Shown: piece after piece, positions 17,613-25,217 of the stretch
Layout: each line of letters begins with the position of its first letter
How positions within the stretch are numbered: position 1 is the first letter of the stretch
Assembly: GCF_014201115.1 (NCBI RefSeq)
Contig: NZ_JACHDO010000001.1
Coordinates: 4,774,001-4,838,000, forward strand
DNA: 64,000 bases
Reading direction: 5' to 3'
DNA from: Nocardiopsis metallicus
Lineage (GTDB): Bacteria; Actinomycetota; Actinomycetes; Streptosporangiales; Streptosporangiaceae
Translations under genes and position numbers: made by a program
The notes under the pieces: model-generated
Database searches by the model: none
Told to the model about the DNA's origin: nothing
The model's input: the letters and a program-made list of their open reading frames with translations, nothing else

Positions 17613-18494
17613 CTACGCGCTGTCGCTGTTCGCGGCCGCGTCTTCCTCGGCAGCGATCTTCACCGCTTCACCAAAGGATGCGCCAATGACCGGATAAGCC
17701 CTCGGGGCCCTATCGTCGCCATAACCGAGACGGAACGGGATCGTGTCCAGGTGCTGTAGAACGGCTGCTAGCGTCGGCTGGTTGGTACCGGCCCGCCGGT
17801 CGTTCGGGCTGAAACTCGACTTGGAAACCAGAGCTCGAAGACGATCGTCTTCCGGGAGCTGGGACGCCATTCCGCGAACATTCCCGAACGCCGAAGTAGC
17901 ACGGCGAATACGTCGCTGTGCTTCAGCTACCGCCTCGATAGCGGCCGTACGCTCCGCCTCGAAGGTACGGAGACGCTCACGGGTAAGCCGGTCCGCATTG
18001 GCCCGATAATCGCGGCGGATACGTGTCCGTGCGGCCAAGGCGTCGTTCCGTGCAAGCAGCACGGTTGTGTTAGCAAGCCGATTAAGGTTCTGCGCGCGCT
18101 TGAGTGCCTCATCTAGTGTCTTTTGCGCTCCGGCCGCTGTAGCTACCGGGTCGCCGTTCGGAACCCTCAGAGCGGCCGCCTCGTGAGCGTCACGGGTGCG
18201 CTTAGCGTCCGTGACAGCGCGGTCGGCATCCTCCGCGTCCAGGTGGAATCGGTCCGCACGCTCAAGCCTGTCTTCGAAGGGCTTAACCAGACTCCCGAGA
18301 GTCGGAATCTCGAAGGCCCCGCCCTTGAGAGCGGCGAGCATCTTTCGGGCCTCGGCAAGGTCAAGGTCCCGCTTTTCCGCGTCCGTCATTCCAGCGGTGA
18401 GCGGGTCTTCCCCGGAAATGACCGGGGTGCTGTCCGTGACAATCCCACCGCCGCTAGGATGGATAGGGTCCGGATGGAACGTGGACTTCACCAT
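17613..18494 (-). CDS. Coiled-coil hypothetical protein of the element
   Basis: 293 aa from the ATG that overlaps the TAA of the preceding gene (TAATG). The N-terminal ~60 residues are flexible. Residues about 60-210 are dominated by Ala/Arg/Glu/Asp heptad-like helices (for example TRERLRTFEAERTAAIEAVA) and should be coiled-coil. The C-terminus reads DTIPFRLGYGDDRAPRAYPV and ends in an acidic Ala/Glu tail. It follows a scaffold-like gene, an arrangement reminiscent of virion-assembly genes, but I recognise no family. Confidence 0.65.
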   Translation of the reverse strand: MVKSTFHPDPIHPSGGGIVTDSTPVISGEDPLTAGMTDAEKRDLDLAEARKMLAALKGGAFEIPTLGSLVKPFEDRLERADRFHLDAEDADRAVTDAKRTRDAHEAAALRVPNGDPVATAAGAQKTLDEALKRAQNLNRLANTTVLLARNDALAARTRIRRDYRANADRLTRERLRTFEAERTAAIEAVAEAQRRIRRATSAFGNVRGMASQLPEDDRLRALVSKSSFSPNDRRAGTNQPTLAAVLQHLDTIPFRLGYGDDRAPRAYPVIGASFGEAVKIAAEEDAAANSDSA

Positions 18495-18850
18495 TACTTT
18501 CCCCTCTTCGCGGACCCATACCCGAGACGTCGCCAAATCGCGGCCGCAATGGCCTTCGGACTCACTTCGTCGGACTCGATTCCGATTTTGGACGTCTCGT
18601 GCTTATGTGGGAACGGCTTTGTCGGATCCACCGTGCTATCCGGGTGCATGTCGGCCAGCTTCGCGGCATTGGTCTTCACTTCATCGTAGGAATCGCCGCG
18701 CACCATTGAAACAAGGTCCGATCGGACGCCGGTAGCGTTGACGATTCCCTGGATTTCGGCGTCTGACAGCTTGAAAGGCTCCGGCTTCGCGGCCGCCTCT
18801 TCGCTGCCGCGCTCCGGCGGCTCCGGGGCGGTGGTGGTGTTCGTGGTCAT
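18494..18850 (-). CDS. Acidic protein with scaffold-like repeat
   Basis: 118 aa, with GGAG 8 nt upstream of ATG 18850. After a Thr/Pro/Glu-rich start it has DAEIQGIVNATGVRSDLVSM followed by RGDSYDEVKTNAAKLADM, a pattern like the G-D-(T/S)-x-E-E-x(3-4)-A-x-x-L unit seen in actinophage scaffold or capsid-maturation proteins. Its stop overlaps the next start. Assembly function is tentative. Confidence 0.6.
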   Translation of the reverse strand: MTTNTTTAPEPPERGSEEAAAKPEPFKLSDAEIQGIVNATGVRSDLVSMVRGDSYDEVKTNAAKLADMHPDSTVDPTKPFPHKHETSKIGIESDEVSPKAIAAAIWRRLGYGSAKRGK

Positions 18851-18888
18851 GGTTAGCTCTCCATGGTTGATGTTGCGATTCATGCCGG

Positions 18889-19038
18889 TCAGCGCGCGAG
18901 GTTTTCGCGGCGACGCATGTAAGCCGCTTGGCGACACGACCTTGAGCAGTAGGCCCGGGGTCTGCCGCGCTCGTTGCGGTAGACGGTGTTCGTACAGCCT
19001 TCGCGGACACAAACCTTGTTGTCGGCAGTGTTGGGCAT
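18889..19038 (-). CDS. 49-aa zinc-ribbon protein
   Basis: Short protein from ATG 19038. Four Cys are spaced as CVREGC...YCSRSC, ending RQAAYMRRRENLAR, which fits one treble-clef or ribbon-type zinc site with a basic tail. The same YCS/WCS-x2-C-R block appears in two other proteins of this element (19381-19857 and 21358-21720). The gene sits below a terminator hairpin and a conserved upstream motif. Too short for standard gene calling, but the Cys pattern and the shared block support it. Confidence 0.65.
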   Translation of the reverse strand: MPNTADNKVCVREGCTNTVYRNERGRPRAYCSRSCRQAAYMRRRENLAR

Positions 19039-19058
19039 GGGCAAATCCCCCAGAAACG

Positions 19059-19112
19059 AAAAAAAGGGGCTGCACCCGCTGCGCAGTTGCCCCTACGCGC
19101 GGGTACAGCCCC
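19059..19112 (-). terminator. Intrinsic terminator/attenuator upstream of the 49-aa gene
   Basis: On the minus strand CGGGGCTGTACCCG-type stem sequence pairs across a ~20-nt loop and is followed by seven T. It lies between the putative promoter motif near 19,190 and the gene start at 19038, so it could end upstream transcription or attenuate this gene. Confidence 0.7.
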
Positions 19113-19185
19113 GGAACCCTGATGAACAGGGAAGATCACAGGCGGCCGGGGCAACGACCAAGGAAGCCGAAAAATGGCCTCTTCT

Positions 19186-19210
19186 CTAGTTATGTCTCCG
19201 GGTGTTCGCG
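19186..19210 (-). promoter_or_regulatory. Shared upstream motif, copy 1
   Basis: On the minus strand this reads CGCGAACAC followed directly by CCGGAGACATAACTAG. The same 16-mer and 9-mer occur at 21752-21786. CATAAC/TAACTA could be a -10 box. It is about 150 nt upstream of the 49-aa gene. Confidence 0.5.
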
Positions 19211-19380
19211 CTGGTCAGCGAATTGCAGGCGAAAACCGGTTTGGAACTACCGAACTAGCGAAGTTAGCCAACGCCACCCGCCCAAAGATCTCATTTGCCC
19301 CGCGGGCGCACAGAAAGGCCACACCCTTACCCGAAGTCGTCCGAGCAGGGCACGGCCGCCAGAATTGATTCTGTGGCTTT

Positions 19381-19857
19381 CTAGGCCACCTTGGGCACCG
19401 CGTGTACCTTGCGCTTACGAGCACGGTACGCGGCCACGCGGCAGCGGTCAGAACAGTACTTGCGATGACGGCCAATACCCGCGTATTCGCCTTCCTCGCC
19501 GCAGTGGGAGCACAGCGGCGAGTCAATCGTCTGTTGTGCTTCCAGTGCACGGCGCATGTCCGCTTTCTGCAAAGTCCAACATTCGTCACCCGGGAACACA
19601 TCCGCGTTGTCGTCGCGACGTTCGTCCCTCTTGCTGTAACCCGGATCATCGGGCATTCGTGGGGAGCCTGTGCGGCACTCCTTCCCGGGGTTGCCGTCGT
19701 GAAGCTTCTCGTTACAGAAGCGGCACGTGCGGACGCGGAGGTGTGCCCCGGTACGGAACGCGGAGCGGCAGCGCTCCGAGCACCAAGATTCTTGTTTCCC
19801 GATTAGCTCGGAAGAGCAGGCCAAACAGCGGGGAAGTTCGCCCGTATACATGAACAT
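19381..19857 (-). CDS. Multi-zinc-ribbon protein
   Basis: 158 aa with three Cys clusters. The first is CLACSSELIGKQESWCSERC near the N-terminus. The second is CRFCNEKL plus a later Cys. The third is CSHCGEEGEYAGIGRHRKYC followed by SDRCRVAAYRARKRK. The first and last are CxxC...CxxxC ribbons ending in a basic helix, as in DNA- or RNA-binding zinc ribbons. ATG 19857 has AGGAGA upstream. A long A/T-rich leader, now cut by the ISAs1 element, precedes it. Function unknown; nucleic-acid binding is inferred. Confidence 0.7.
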   Translation of the reverse strand: MFMYTGELPRCLACSSELIGKQESWCSERCRSAFRTGAHLRVRTCRFCNEKLHDGNPGKECRTGSPRMPDDPGYSKRDERRDDNADVFPGDECWTLQKADMRRALEAQQTIDSPLCSHCGEEGEYAGIGRHRKYCSDRCRVAAYRARKRKVHAVPKVA

Positions 19858-19999
19858 GTGGAGTCTCCTAGGGGTGTAACGAAATAGGGATGTTGCTGAC
19901 CGGGCGGTTGCCTTAAGCCTTATATCTTTTATGTGTTTACATGGCTCCCTGGTTAGTCATCTAATAAAACGTAACCAACAAAGAAGCGACCCAACCAGA

Positions 20000-21283
20000 C
20001 AGGGCTCCGGCAAAGTCAGGTCTGTAGGAGTCTGAGTGGGCGAGCCTCGTCGCGGATCATGTGACGGTTGGCCTGGGCGATGTTGTCGAACCCGGCTGCT
20101 CGCAGCAGTCCGATCGCGGTGTTGCGCAGGGTCGCCATGACCTGGGGAGCGCTGCCCGTGCGCACTTGGGAGCGGTCCTCGTCGTAGGTCACATCCCGCA
20201 CGTGATGGAGCTTGTTCTCGATCCCCCAGTGCTGGCGCACCCACCCGGACAGCACCAACGCAGGAGCAACGCGGTGGTCGGCCGAGGTGATCAGGTAGAC
20301 GACCTCCACGCTCTTGCGTTTGGGTGAGCCCTTGGACTTCTTGCGCCAGGTGGTGCGGCGTAGCTGGGCGATCTGAGCGGCGCCTTCGAAGGTGACCCAT
20401 GCCGGGACCTGGGCGGTCTTGATGGTGCGGGTCTCTTTGCGGCCGTGCCCGGTATCGCGTGTGGTGTGTACGGGCACGTGCTTCCACGGCACCTTCTTGA
20501 GCTGGGCGTACAGGTTTTTGTTGTTGGCCTTGACTGTGAAGACGTAGTGGGCGCCCCCGGTCCGGATGGTGGTAGCGGTGTCGGTCTGGGTGTGCATCGC
20601 GTCAAGGGTGACGACCGCTCCGTCGATGTCCAGGAGGCCGAGCAGGTCCCGCACGGCGGGAATCTCGTTGCTTTTGGCGTCCACCGCGACCTGGCCCAGG
20701 GTGGTGGTGCCGCACAAGGCGGCGACCAGGTGCGGTGCCCGTTCGGTTCCGGTACGGGCACCGCGCAGGGTCTTGCCGTCCAAGGAGATGACCCGCAGCC
20801 CGTTGACCACCATCAGGCGGGTGGCGGCCCAAGCGCCCAGCACCTGATCGAGCAGGTCGGCGTCCAAGCGGGCGAAGGTGCGGCGAAAGGTCGCCTCGTC
20901 GGCGGCTCCCCGGAGCATGCCCAGGGCGGTGAGGGTGTGGGTGGTGGTCTCGGCGGCCCACTGGCCGATCGCGGTGAACCCTTTGGCTCCGGCCAGGGTC
21001 GCGCAGACGGCCACGGCGATCAGCGCGGCCAGGGTGTGGCGTCGTCCGCGGGGTTTGCGTGGGTCGGGCACACCTTGAAGGACCTGGATCAGGTGATCCT
21101 GGCGGGAGACGGGCTCGACGATGAGCTCGCCGGGGTGAGACGATGACATTCGCGGGCGTGTTCCTCGGTTGGGCGAAAGCGTGAAGAACTTCCATCCAAC
21201 CGGGTCGGACACGCCCGCTTCTGCTTGTTCGCCCTACGAAGACGCAGGTCACATCCCTACAACCCGACTTTGCCGGAGCCCTG
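20000..21283 (-). mobile_element. ISAs1-family insertion sequence (1284 bp)
   Basis: Perfect 18-bp inverted ends, CAGGGCTCCGGCAAAGTC at 20000-20017 and its complement at 21266-21283. A 10-bp target duplication CCCAACCAGA flanks it (19990-19999 and 21284-21293), as expected for ISAs1. It sits between two zinc-ribbon genes in the element. Confidence 0.95.
20016..21149 (-). CDS. ISAs1-family DDE transposase
   Basis: 377 aa from ATG 21149. It has the family's N-terminal [20 protein letters not shown] block, then [12 protein letters not shown] (first Asp), [10 protein letters not shown] (second Asp), [13 protein letters not shown], and the C-terminal [20 protein letters not shown] with the catalytic Glu. 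Apparently complete and likely functional. The stop lies within the left inverted repeat. Confidence 0.93.
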   Translation of the reverse strand: MSSSHPGELIVEPVSRQDHLIQVLQGVPDPRKPRGRRHTLAALIAVAVCATLAGAKGFTAIGQWAAETTTHTLTALGMLRGAADEATFRRTFARLDADLLDQVLGAWAATRLMVVNGLRVISLDGKTLRGARTGTERAPHLVAALCGTTTLGQVAVDAKSNEIPAVRDLLGLLDIDGAVVTLDAMHTQTDTATTIRTGGAHYVFTVKANNKNLYAQLKKVPWKHVPVHTTRDTGHGRKETRTIKTAQVPAWVTFEGAAQIAQLRRTTWRKKSKGSPKRKSVEVVYLITSADHRVAPALVLSGWVRQHWGIENKLHHVRDVTYDEDRSQVRTGSAPQVMATLRNTAIGLLRAAGFDNIAQANRHMIRDEARPLRLLQT

Positions 21284-21357
21284 CCCAACCAGAGACCAAA
21301 ATCCCTGATCAGGCCGCTTTTCCGCGATCCGACGGCAGCCGCTCCGGCCGCGACCCG

Positions 21358-21720
21358 CTAGGCCGCGACGGGCTCCCGCTCCGCCGCGCACTGTTCGCGG
21401 ACGCGGTTCCGCCGCTCCCACTGTCGGCAACCTCGCGAACACCACGACTCTTCGTAGAAAGTGGCATCCGTGAATGTCGCATCGTTGGCGCACCCGCGAC
21501 GCGCGCACCCCACGGCCGCGAACATCCGAGCGAAGGTCTCCGCCGCGTCTTGGGCGAGTAGCTCCGCTACCGCGTTGCCGAACACCTCGCGAGACAGCGC
21601 GACCGACTCGCGAATGTAGTTCTCCGGGACCGCGCGGGCTTCGGTGACCTCGCGAAGGGCCCACCGGTAGATCCGCGCGATACTGGCTTGCAGAGAAGAG
21701 GGAAGTGGTGTCTGTTCCAT
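21358..21720 (-). CDS. Helical protein with C-terminal zinc ribbon
   Basis: 120 aa from ATG 21720, with GGAGG about 8 nt upstream. The first ~80 residues are helical (IYRWALREVTEARAVPENYI, AVAELLAQDAAETFARMFAA). The C-terminus holds CARRGC and WCSRGCRQWERRNR, the same ribbon type as in the other two zinc proteins of the element. The upstream motif at 21752 is 32 nt before the start, which fits a promoter. Function unknown. Confidence 0.7.
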   Translation of the reverse strand: MEQTPLPSSLQASIARIYRWALREVTEARAVPENYIRESVALSREVFGNAVAELLAQDAAETFARMFAAVGCARRGCANDATFTDATFYEESWCSRGCRQWERRNRVREQCAAEREPVAA

Positions 21721-21751
21721 GGCGTGCCTCCGAAGGTCGGGACGCTTCCCC

Positions 21752-21786
21752 CTAGTTATGTCTCCGGAACCGGCTAAGTGTTCGCG
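21752..21786 (-). promoter_or_regulatory. Shared upstream motif, copy 2
   Basis: CCGGAGACATAACTAG (minus strand) lies 32 nt before the start of the zinc-ribbon gene, with CGCGAACAC placed 10 bp further upstream than in copy 1, that is, one helical turn. It is a likely promoter/operator pair. Confidence 0.5.
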
Positions 21787-21942
21787 TGAATTTTTGGGCC
21801 CTTGAATTGAGCAGCGCGGCTCAACTCGAAACAGCACGTTTGCCGCTGCCGAAGCGGCACGGTACGAGCGGCACGGCAAGCCCCGGCAAGCGGCAAGAAG
21901 CGCGGCACGCTCCGGGGAACTTGCGCGGCAAATCCGACAAAA

Positions 21943-22359
21943 TCACTGGTCACAGCTTTGCAGCTCGTGTGCCGTTCACGTCCTGGGCGTGCGGCACGCG
22001 CTCCGCGCGGCCGCTTCCTCGCCTCCCTTGCCGCAAACCTCGCGCGGGGCTTGCCGTTCGCGGACGGCAAACGGCACGGAGCGGAGCGGCAAGCGGCACG
22101 GCAGACGGCACGCTTGCCGGAGCGGCACGGCACGCGGCAAGGCTTGTGTGCCGTTGCCGTTGCCGTTGCTCTGCCGGACGCTCCGCTGTCCTCGTGCCGT
22201 TGCCCGTGGCCGGTACGGCTCCGCCGCGCGCGGAGCGCGTAGGGACGCCGGAGCAGCTCCGGCGACAAACACGGCACGAGCGGCACGAAGCGCGGCACGC
22301 CCCTGCAAACTCACTGGTCACAGACTTGCCAACGGATTGACGTTCACGTCCTGGACGTG
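21943..22359. repeat. 49-bp direct repeats flanking a GCGGCAC-rich low-complexity region
   Basis: The imperfect 49-bp repeats are at 21943-21991 and 22311-22359. Both start TCACTGGTCACAG and end GTTCACGTCCTGG-R-CGTG at exactly the same internal spacing. The right copy contains the inverted repeat CACGTCC-T-GGACGTG. Between and just before them lies a stretch dense in GCGGCAC, GGCAAG and TTGCCG words on both strands. No gene is evident here. It separates divergent genes and could be an origin, packaging or regulatory site. Confidence 0.75.
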
Positions 22360-22389
22360 GGCCACGGGTAACCCTGGAATCATGGCCCC

Positions 22390-22848
22390 ATGAGCGAGAA
22401 TCCCCCAGGACCCCCCGTGCCGCCTCGTAAGAAAAGGTCCGCCTGGAAACTTATCGTCCTAGGCATAGTCGGCGTGGCCGCTCTCGGGTTGCTGTGGTCC
22501 TACCTTGACTACCGTCGTGCCGTCGCTAACTCGCTAACCCCTGAGCACGCCCAAATCTTGTCCGACGTGTGGAACAGCTACGAACTCGGTGAGAAGTACC
22601 GGCTATGCGGCACGATCGACCGACCGGACGAAGAGGCCGGCCTAGCGAGGTTCGGACTGCATTACGTTCAGGAGGTAGACCGGCGCGGCGAAGAACTCCG
22701 TGACGTGGGAGTGCCGACGGATGTTGCCCGTAAGGATGCCGCCAACCAGGTATGCGATCAGACGTTTGGTGGAACACCGTGGTGGGACGAGCGTGAGACT
22801 CGCCCTGATGGGCCACTTCCCATCTCTGACTTCCTGGAGTCGGACTAG
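22390..22848 (+). CDS. Single-pass membrane protein with extracytoplasmic domain
   Basis: 152 aa: a short Pro-rich, basic N-terminus (PPVPPRKKR), one TM helix at about residues 20-38 (LIVLGIVGVAALGLLWSYL), then a soluble domain with two Cys (YRLCGTIDRP and NQVCDQTFGG) that could form a disulphide outside the cell. Its TAG lies inside the target site of the IS4 element and remains intact. The last gene on the right side of the satellite-like element. Function unknown; a surface or superinfection role is speculation. Confidence 0.7.
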   Translation: MSENPPGPPVPPRKKRSAWKLIVLGIVGVAALGLLWSYLDYRRAVANSLTPEHAQILSDVWNSYELGEKYRLCGTIDRPDEEAGLARFGLHYVQEVDRRGEELRDVGVPTDVARKDAANQVCDQTFGGTPWWDERETRPDGPLPISDFLESD

Positions 22849-22851
22849 TCC

Positions 22852-24351
22852 CAATGCCGTGTAGTTAGGCGAAGCGCGGGTGTGTCAAATCACCTGAAAC
22901 CAGGACGGAGCTCCTGCTAGAACCGTGTCAACCACGATCACCGTTCAGCAGGAGCTCCGTTGGACACCCAGTGTGCCATCTCCCAACCGTTCACAGTCGC
23001 GTCCGGGGCCTTCGCCCCGGGCCACCTCGGCGAACTCACCCGCATCATCCCCTTCGAGATGGTCGACCACGCACTGGACCAGACCCACAGGACACAAAAA
23101 CGGATCCGGGACCTGCCCTCCCGAGTCGTGGTCTACCTCCTGCTGGCAGCAGCTCTGTTCCCCGATATGGGCTGGTCACAGGTATGGCAGCGCCTCACAT
23201 CGGGCCTGAAGGGCCTGAGCGTGTCCGCACCCACCGCCAGCGCGCTGGCCCAGGCCCGCACCCGGGTCGGGGCCGCGCCGCTACGTTGGCTACTCGACCT
23301 GCTACGCGGCCCGGCAGCGGGCATCGCCACCCCCGGAACGCGGTGGCGGGGCCTGCTGGTCTGTGCGATCGACGGCACCACCATGTCGGTCCCTGACAGT
23401 CCAGCCAACCTGAGGCGCTACACCAAGCACGGCTCGCACAACGGCGGCTCCAGCTACCCCTCCCTGCGGCTGCTCGCACTGGTCTCCTGCGGCACCCGCA
23501 CGCTCATCGACACCTGTTTCGGGCCCACCACCCGCGGCGAGACCACCTACGCCCCGGCACTGTTGCGCAGCCTGGGTGAGGGGATGCTCGTGCTCTTGGA
23601 CCGCAACTTCGCCGCCCAGGACCTGCTCAAATACATCGCTGCTACCGGCGCTCACGTCTTGGTCAGGGTGAAGATGAGCCGTAGGCTGCCGGTCCTGGCC
23701 CGGCTGAGCGATGGCTCCTACCTGTCGCGGATGGGCGCGCTTCGGGTTCGCGTCATCGAATGCCAGATCACCGTCGCCACCACCCAGGGCCGCCGCACGG
23801 TCGATTACCGGCTGGCCACCACCTTGACCGGTCACCGGGCCCATCCCGCTGCCGGGCTGGTGCGGCTCTACCACCAGCGTTGGGAGATCGAGACCGCCTA
23901 CCTTGAGATCAAGTCCACCCTGCTGGGCGGGCGTGTGCTGCGGGCCCGTACCCCGGGCGGGATCGACCAGGAGGTCTACGCGCTGCTGGTCACCTATCAG
24001 GTACTGCGTTTGGCGATGGCCGATGCCACTGCGGCCCGCGGCGGTGTCGATCCTGACCGGGCCAGTTTCACTGTTGCGCTCAACACCGCCCGCGACCTGG
24101 TCATCCAGGCCGCGGGGGTGATCGCTTCAGCGGTGATCGATCTGGTCGGTGTCATCGGTCGCCGGGTGTTGGCTGATCTGTTGCCCGATCGGCGTATCCG
24201 GACCCGACCCCGCGTGGTCAAACGCGCGATCTCCAAGTACAACGCGAAGGGCGTGGTTGACCGGACCAGTTACAAGGCCACCATCAGCATCGACATCCTG
24301 GCTGGGCCAGGCCCTTGACACAGCACCCAGAACCTTAACTACACGGCATTG
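22852..24351 (+). mobile_element. IS4-family insertion sequence (1500 bp)
   Basis: Inverted ends CAATGCCGTGTAGTTA at 22852-22867 and the complement at 24336-24351. The 10-bp palindromic duplication GGACTAGTCC flanks it (22842-22851 and 24352-24361). The target contains the stop codon of the preceding gene. Confidence 0.92.
22960..24318 (+). CDS. IS4-family DDE transposase
   Basis: 452 aa from TTG 22960. It contains the IS4 N-terminal domain (HRTQKRIRDLPSRVVVYLLL, LTSGLKGLS), CAIDGTTMSVPD (first Asp), LVLLDRNFAAQD (second Asp) and the YREK-like LYHQRWEIETAYLEIKSTLL with the catalytic Glu. Apparently full length. The TTG start is the best-placed initiation codon in the frame; an upstream alternative is not evident. 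Confidence 0.92.
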   Translation: MDTQCAISQPFTVASGAFAPGHLGELTRIIPFEMVDHALDQTHRTQKRIRDLPSRVVVYLLLAAALFPDMGWSQVWQRLTSGLKGLSVSAPTASALAQARTRVGAAPLRWLLDLLRGPAAGIATPGTRWRGLLVCAIDGTTMSVPDSPANLRRYTKHGSHNGGSSYPSLRLLALVSCGTRTLIDTCFGPTTRGETTYAPALLRSLGEGMLVLLDRNFAAQDLLKYIAATGAHVLVRVKMSRRLPVLARLSDGSYLSRMGALRVRVIECQITVATTQGRRTVDYRLATTLTGHRAHPAAGLVRLYHQRWEIETAYLEIKSTLLGGRVLRARTPGGIDQEVYALLVTYQVLRLAMADATAARGGVDPDRASFTVALNTARDLVIQAAGVIASAVIDLVGVIGRRVLADLLPDRRIRTRPRVVKRAISKYNAKGVVDRTSYKATISIDILAGPGP

Positions 24352-24441
24352 GGACTAGTCCCGGAGCGCGGTGGTTGCTCACGGTTTGCAACACTCGCGG
24401 CGTCTTAAGGGGCTAGACTCTGTCTCAAATAATCGCGACTT

Positions 24442-24462
24442 GGGATCTTCCGACAAGATCCC
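24442..24462. terminator. Hairpin near the right end of the element
   Basis: GGGATCTT pairs with AAGATCCC around a 5-nt loop, between the IS4 element and attR. It could be a terminator or an arm site for the integrase. The surrounding 170 bp hold no gene. Confidence 0.45.
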
Positions 24463-24527
24463 GGACGCGGACAGAGAGCTGTTATAGCAGGTCAGAGCAC
24501 CACTGGCAACAGCCAGCGCTGTTTCCT

Positions 24528-24620
24528 GTTGTTGGTGAGCATGCTCATGACGTGCCCCGCTCCGGGTCTCGTTGGGATTCGCTCCCCCAGGGTAGTCCCC
24601 AGGTCCGAACGGTCCGGTAG
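24528..24620 (+). repeat. attR: 93-bp direct repeat, right copy
   Basis: Identical to attL. It covers the last ~25 codons of thpR and the first codons of a truncated, codon-shifted copy of the 32-aa ORF. Outside the core the two copies differ, and the ORF-side differences keep the encoded residues (Arg-Lys, Leu-Leu). Confidence 0.9.
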
Positions 24621-25162
24621 CGGTCCGGCCCCGCCGGGCGGCTCTGCACCAGGTGGATCCGGTCGGCCAACCAGCCCGCGGTGGGCGCCGGGCCGAGTAG
24701 GCGCAGGGTGTCGGTCACGTCCCGGGGCGGCCTGGCCCGGGCGAGGGTGATGTGCGGCACGAAGGGGCGTGACGGGACGGGCACCCCCGCGGCGCGTGCG
24801 GCCTCGGCCAGGGAGTCGGCGAGCTCGCGGAGCCCCTCCCCGCGCACCCCGGCCCACACCACCGAGGCCCGGTGCTCGGGGCCGTTGCCTTCGGGCCACC
24901 GGAGTTCCGGTGGCCGCTGTGGAAAGGTGTCCCAGTCGTCGAGGGCCAGCTCCAGGGCGGGCCGTCCCACCAGGGCCCGCTCCAGTGCGGCGGAGAGTGC
25001 GGAGGGCTTCTCTCCCGCCGCTCCCAGGAAAGCCAGGGTCAGATGCCACTCCTGCGCAGGGGTCCAGCGCAGCTCCGGGGCCGAGGTGCGGGCCGCGCGC
25101 ACGGCCCGGGCGAGTTGGTCGCGGGCCTCGTCGGAGGGCCACAGCGCGAGGAACAGACTCAT
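24545..25162 (-). CDS. thpR: RNA 2',3'-cyclic phosphodiesterase (2H family)
   Basis: 205 aa. Two HxT motifs, HLTLAFLG near residue 42 and HITLARAR near residue 128, form the 2H active site that opens 2',3'-cyclic phosphates (LigT/ThpR). The N-terminus MSLFLALWPSDEARDQL and the ending region HLVQSRPAGPDRYRTVRTW are typical. The C-terminal codons lie inside attR, so integration of the element occurred at the 3' end of this gene and kept it complete. The upstream frame is open, but ATG 25162 matches family N-termini. Confidence 0.9.
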   Translation of the reverse strand: MSLFLALWPSDEARDQLARAVRAARTSAPELRWTPAQEWHLTLAFLGAAGEKPSALSAALERALVGRPALELALDDWDTFPQRPPELRWPEGNGPEHRASVVWAGVRGEGLRELADSLAEAARAAGVPVPSRPFVPHITLARARPPRDVTDTLRLLGPAPTAGWLADRIHLVQSRPAGPDRYRTVRTWGLPWGSESQRDPERGTS

Positions 25163-25217
25163 AGGACCATCCTTCCTGCGGTATCCGGGAGCTGGCGGGG
25201 TTCGGCTTGGGGGGCGG

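Larger units (their letters stand above)
11022..24620 (+). mobile_element. Integrated satellite-like element (about 13.5 kb) with attL/attR
   Basis: The element is bounded by a perfect 93-bp direct repeat (11022-11114 and 24528-24620). It has a tyrosine integrase gene just inside the left end. Cargo: GntR-type and XRE/DUF397 regulators, a probable terminase small subunit, a scaffold-like and coiled-coil gene pair, three zinc-ribbon proteins and a membrane protein. Portal, capsid, tail, large terminase, lysis, replication and transfer genes are not seen. Subtracting the three IS elements inside (about 4.1 kb) leaves roughly 9.4 kb. I infer a phage-satellite-like element; a decayed prophage is the main alternative. 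Confidence 0.8.

Noticed and set aside
21838-22310. CRISPR array in the GCGGCAC-rich region
   Set aside because: No regular direct repeats with unique spacers; the words are irregular and low-complexity.
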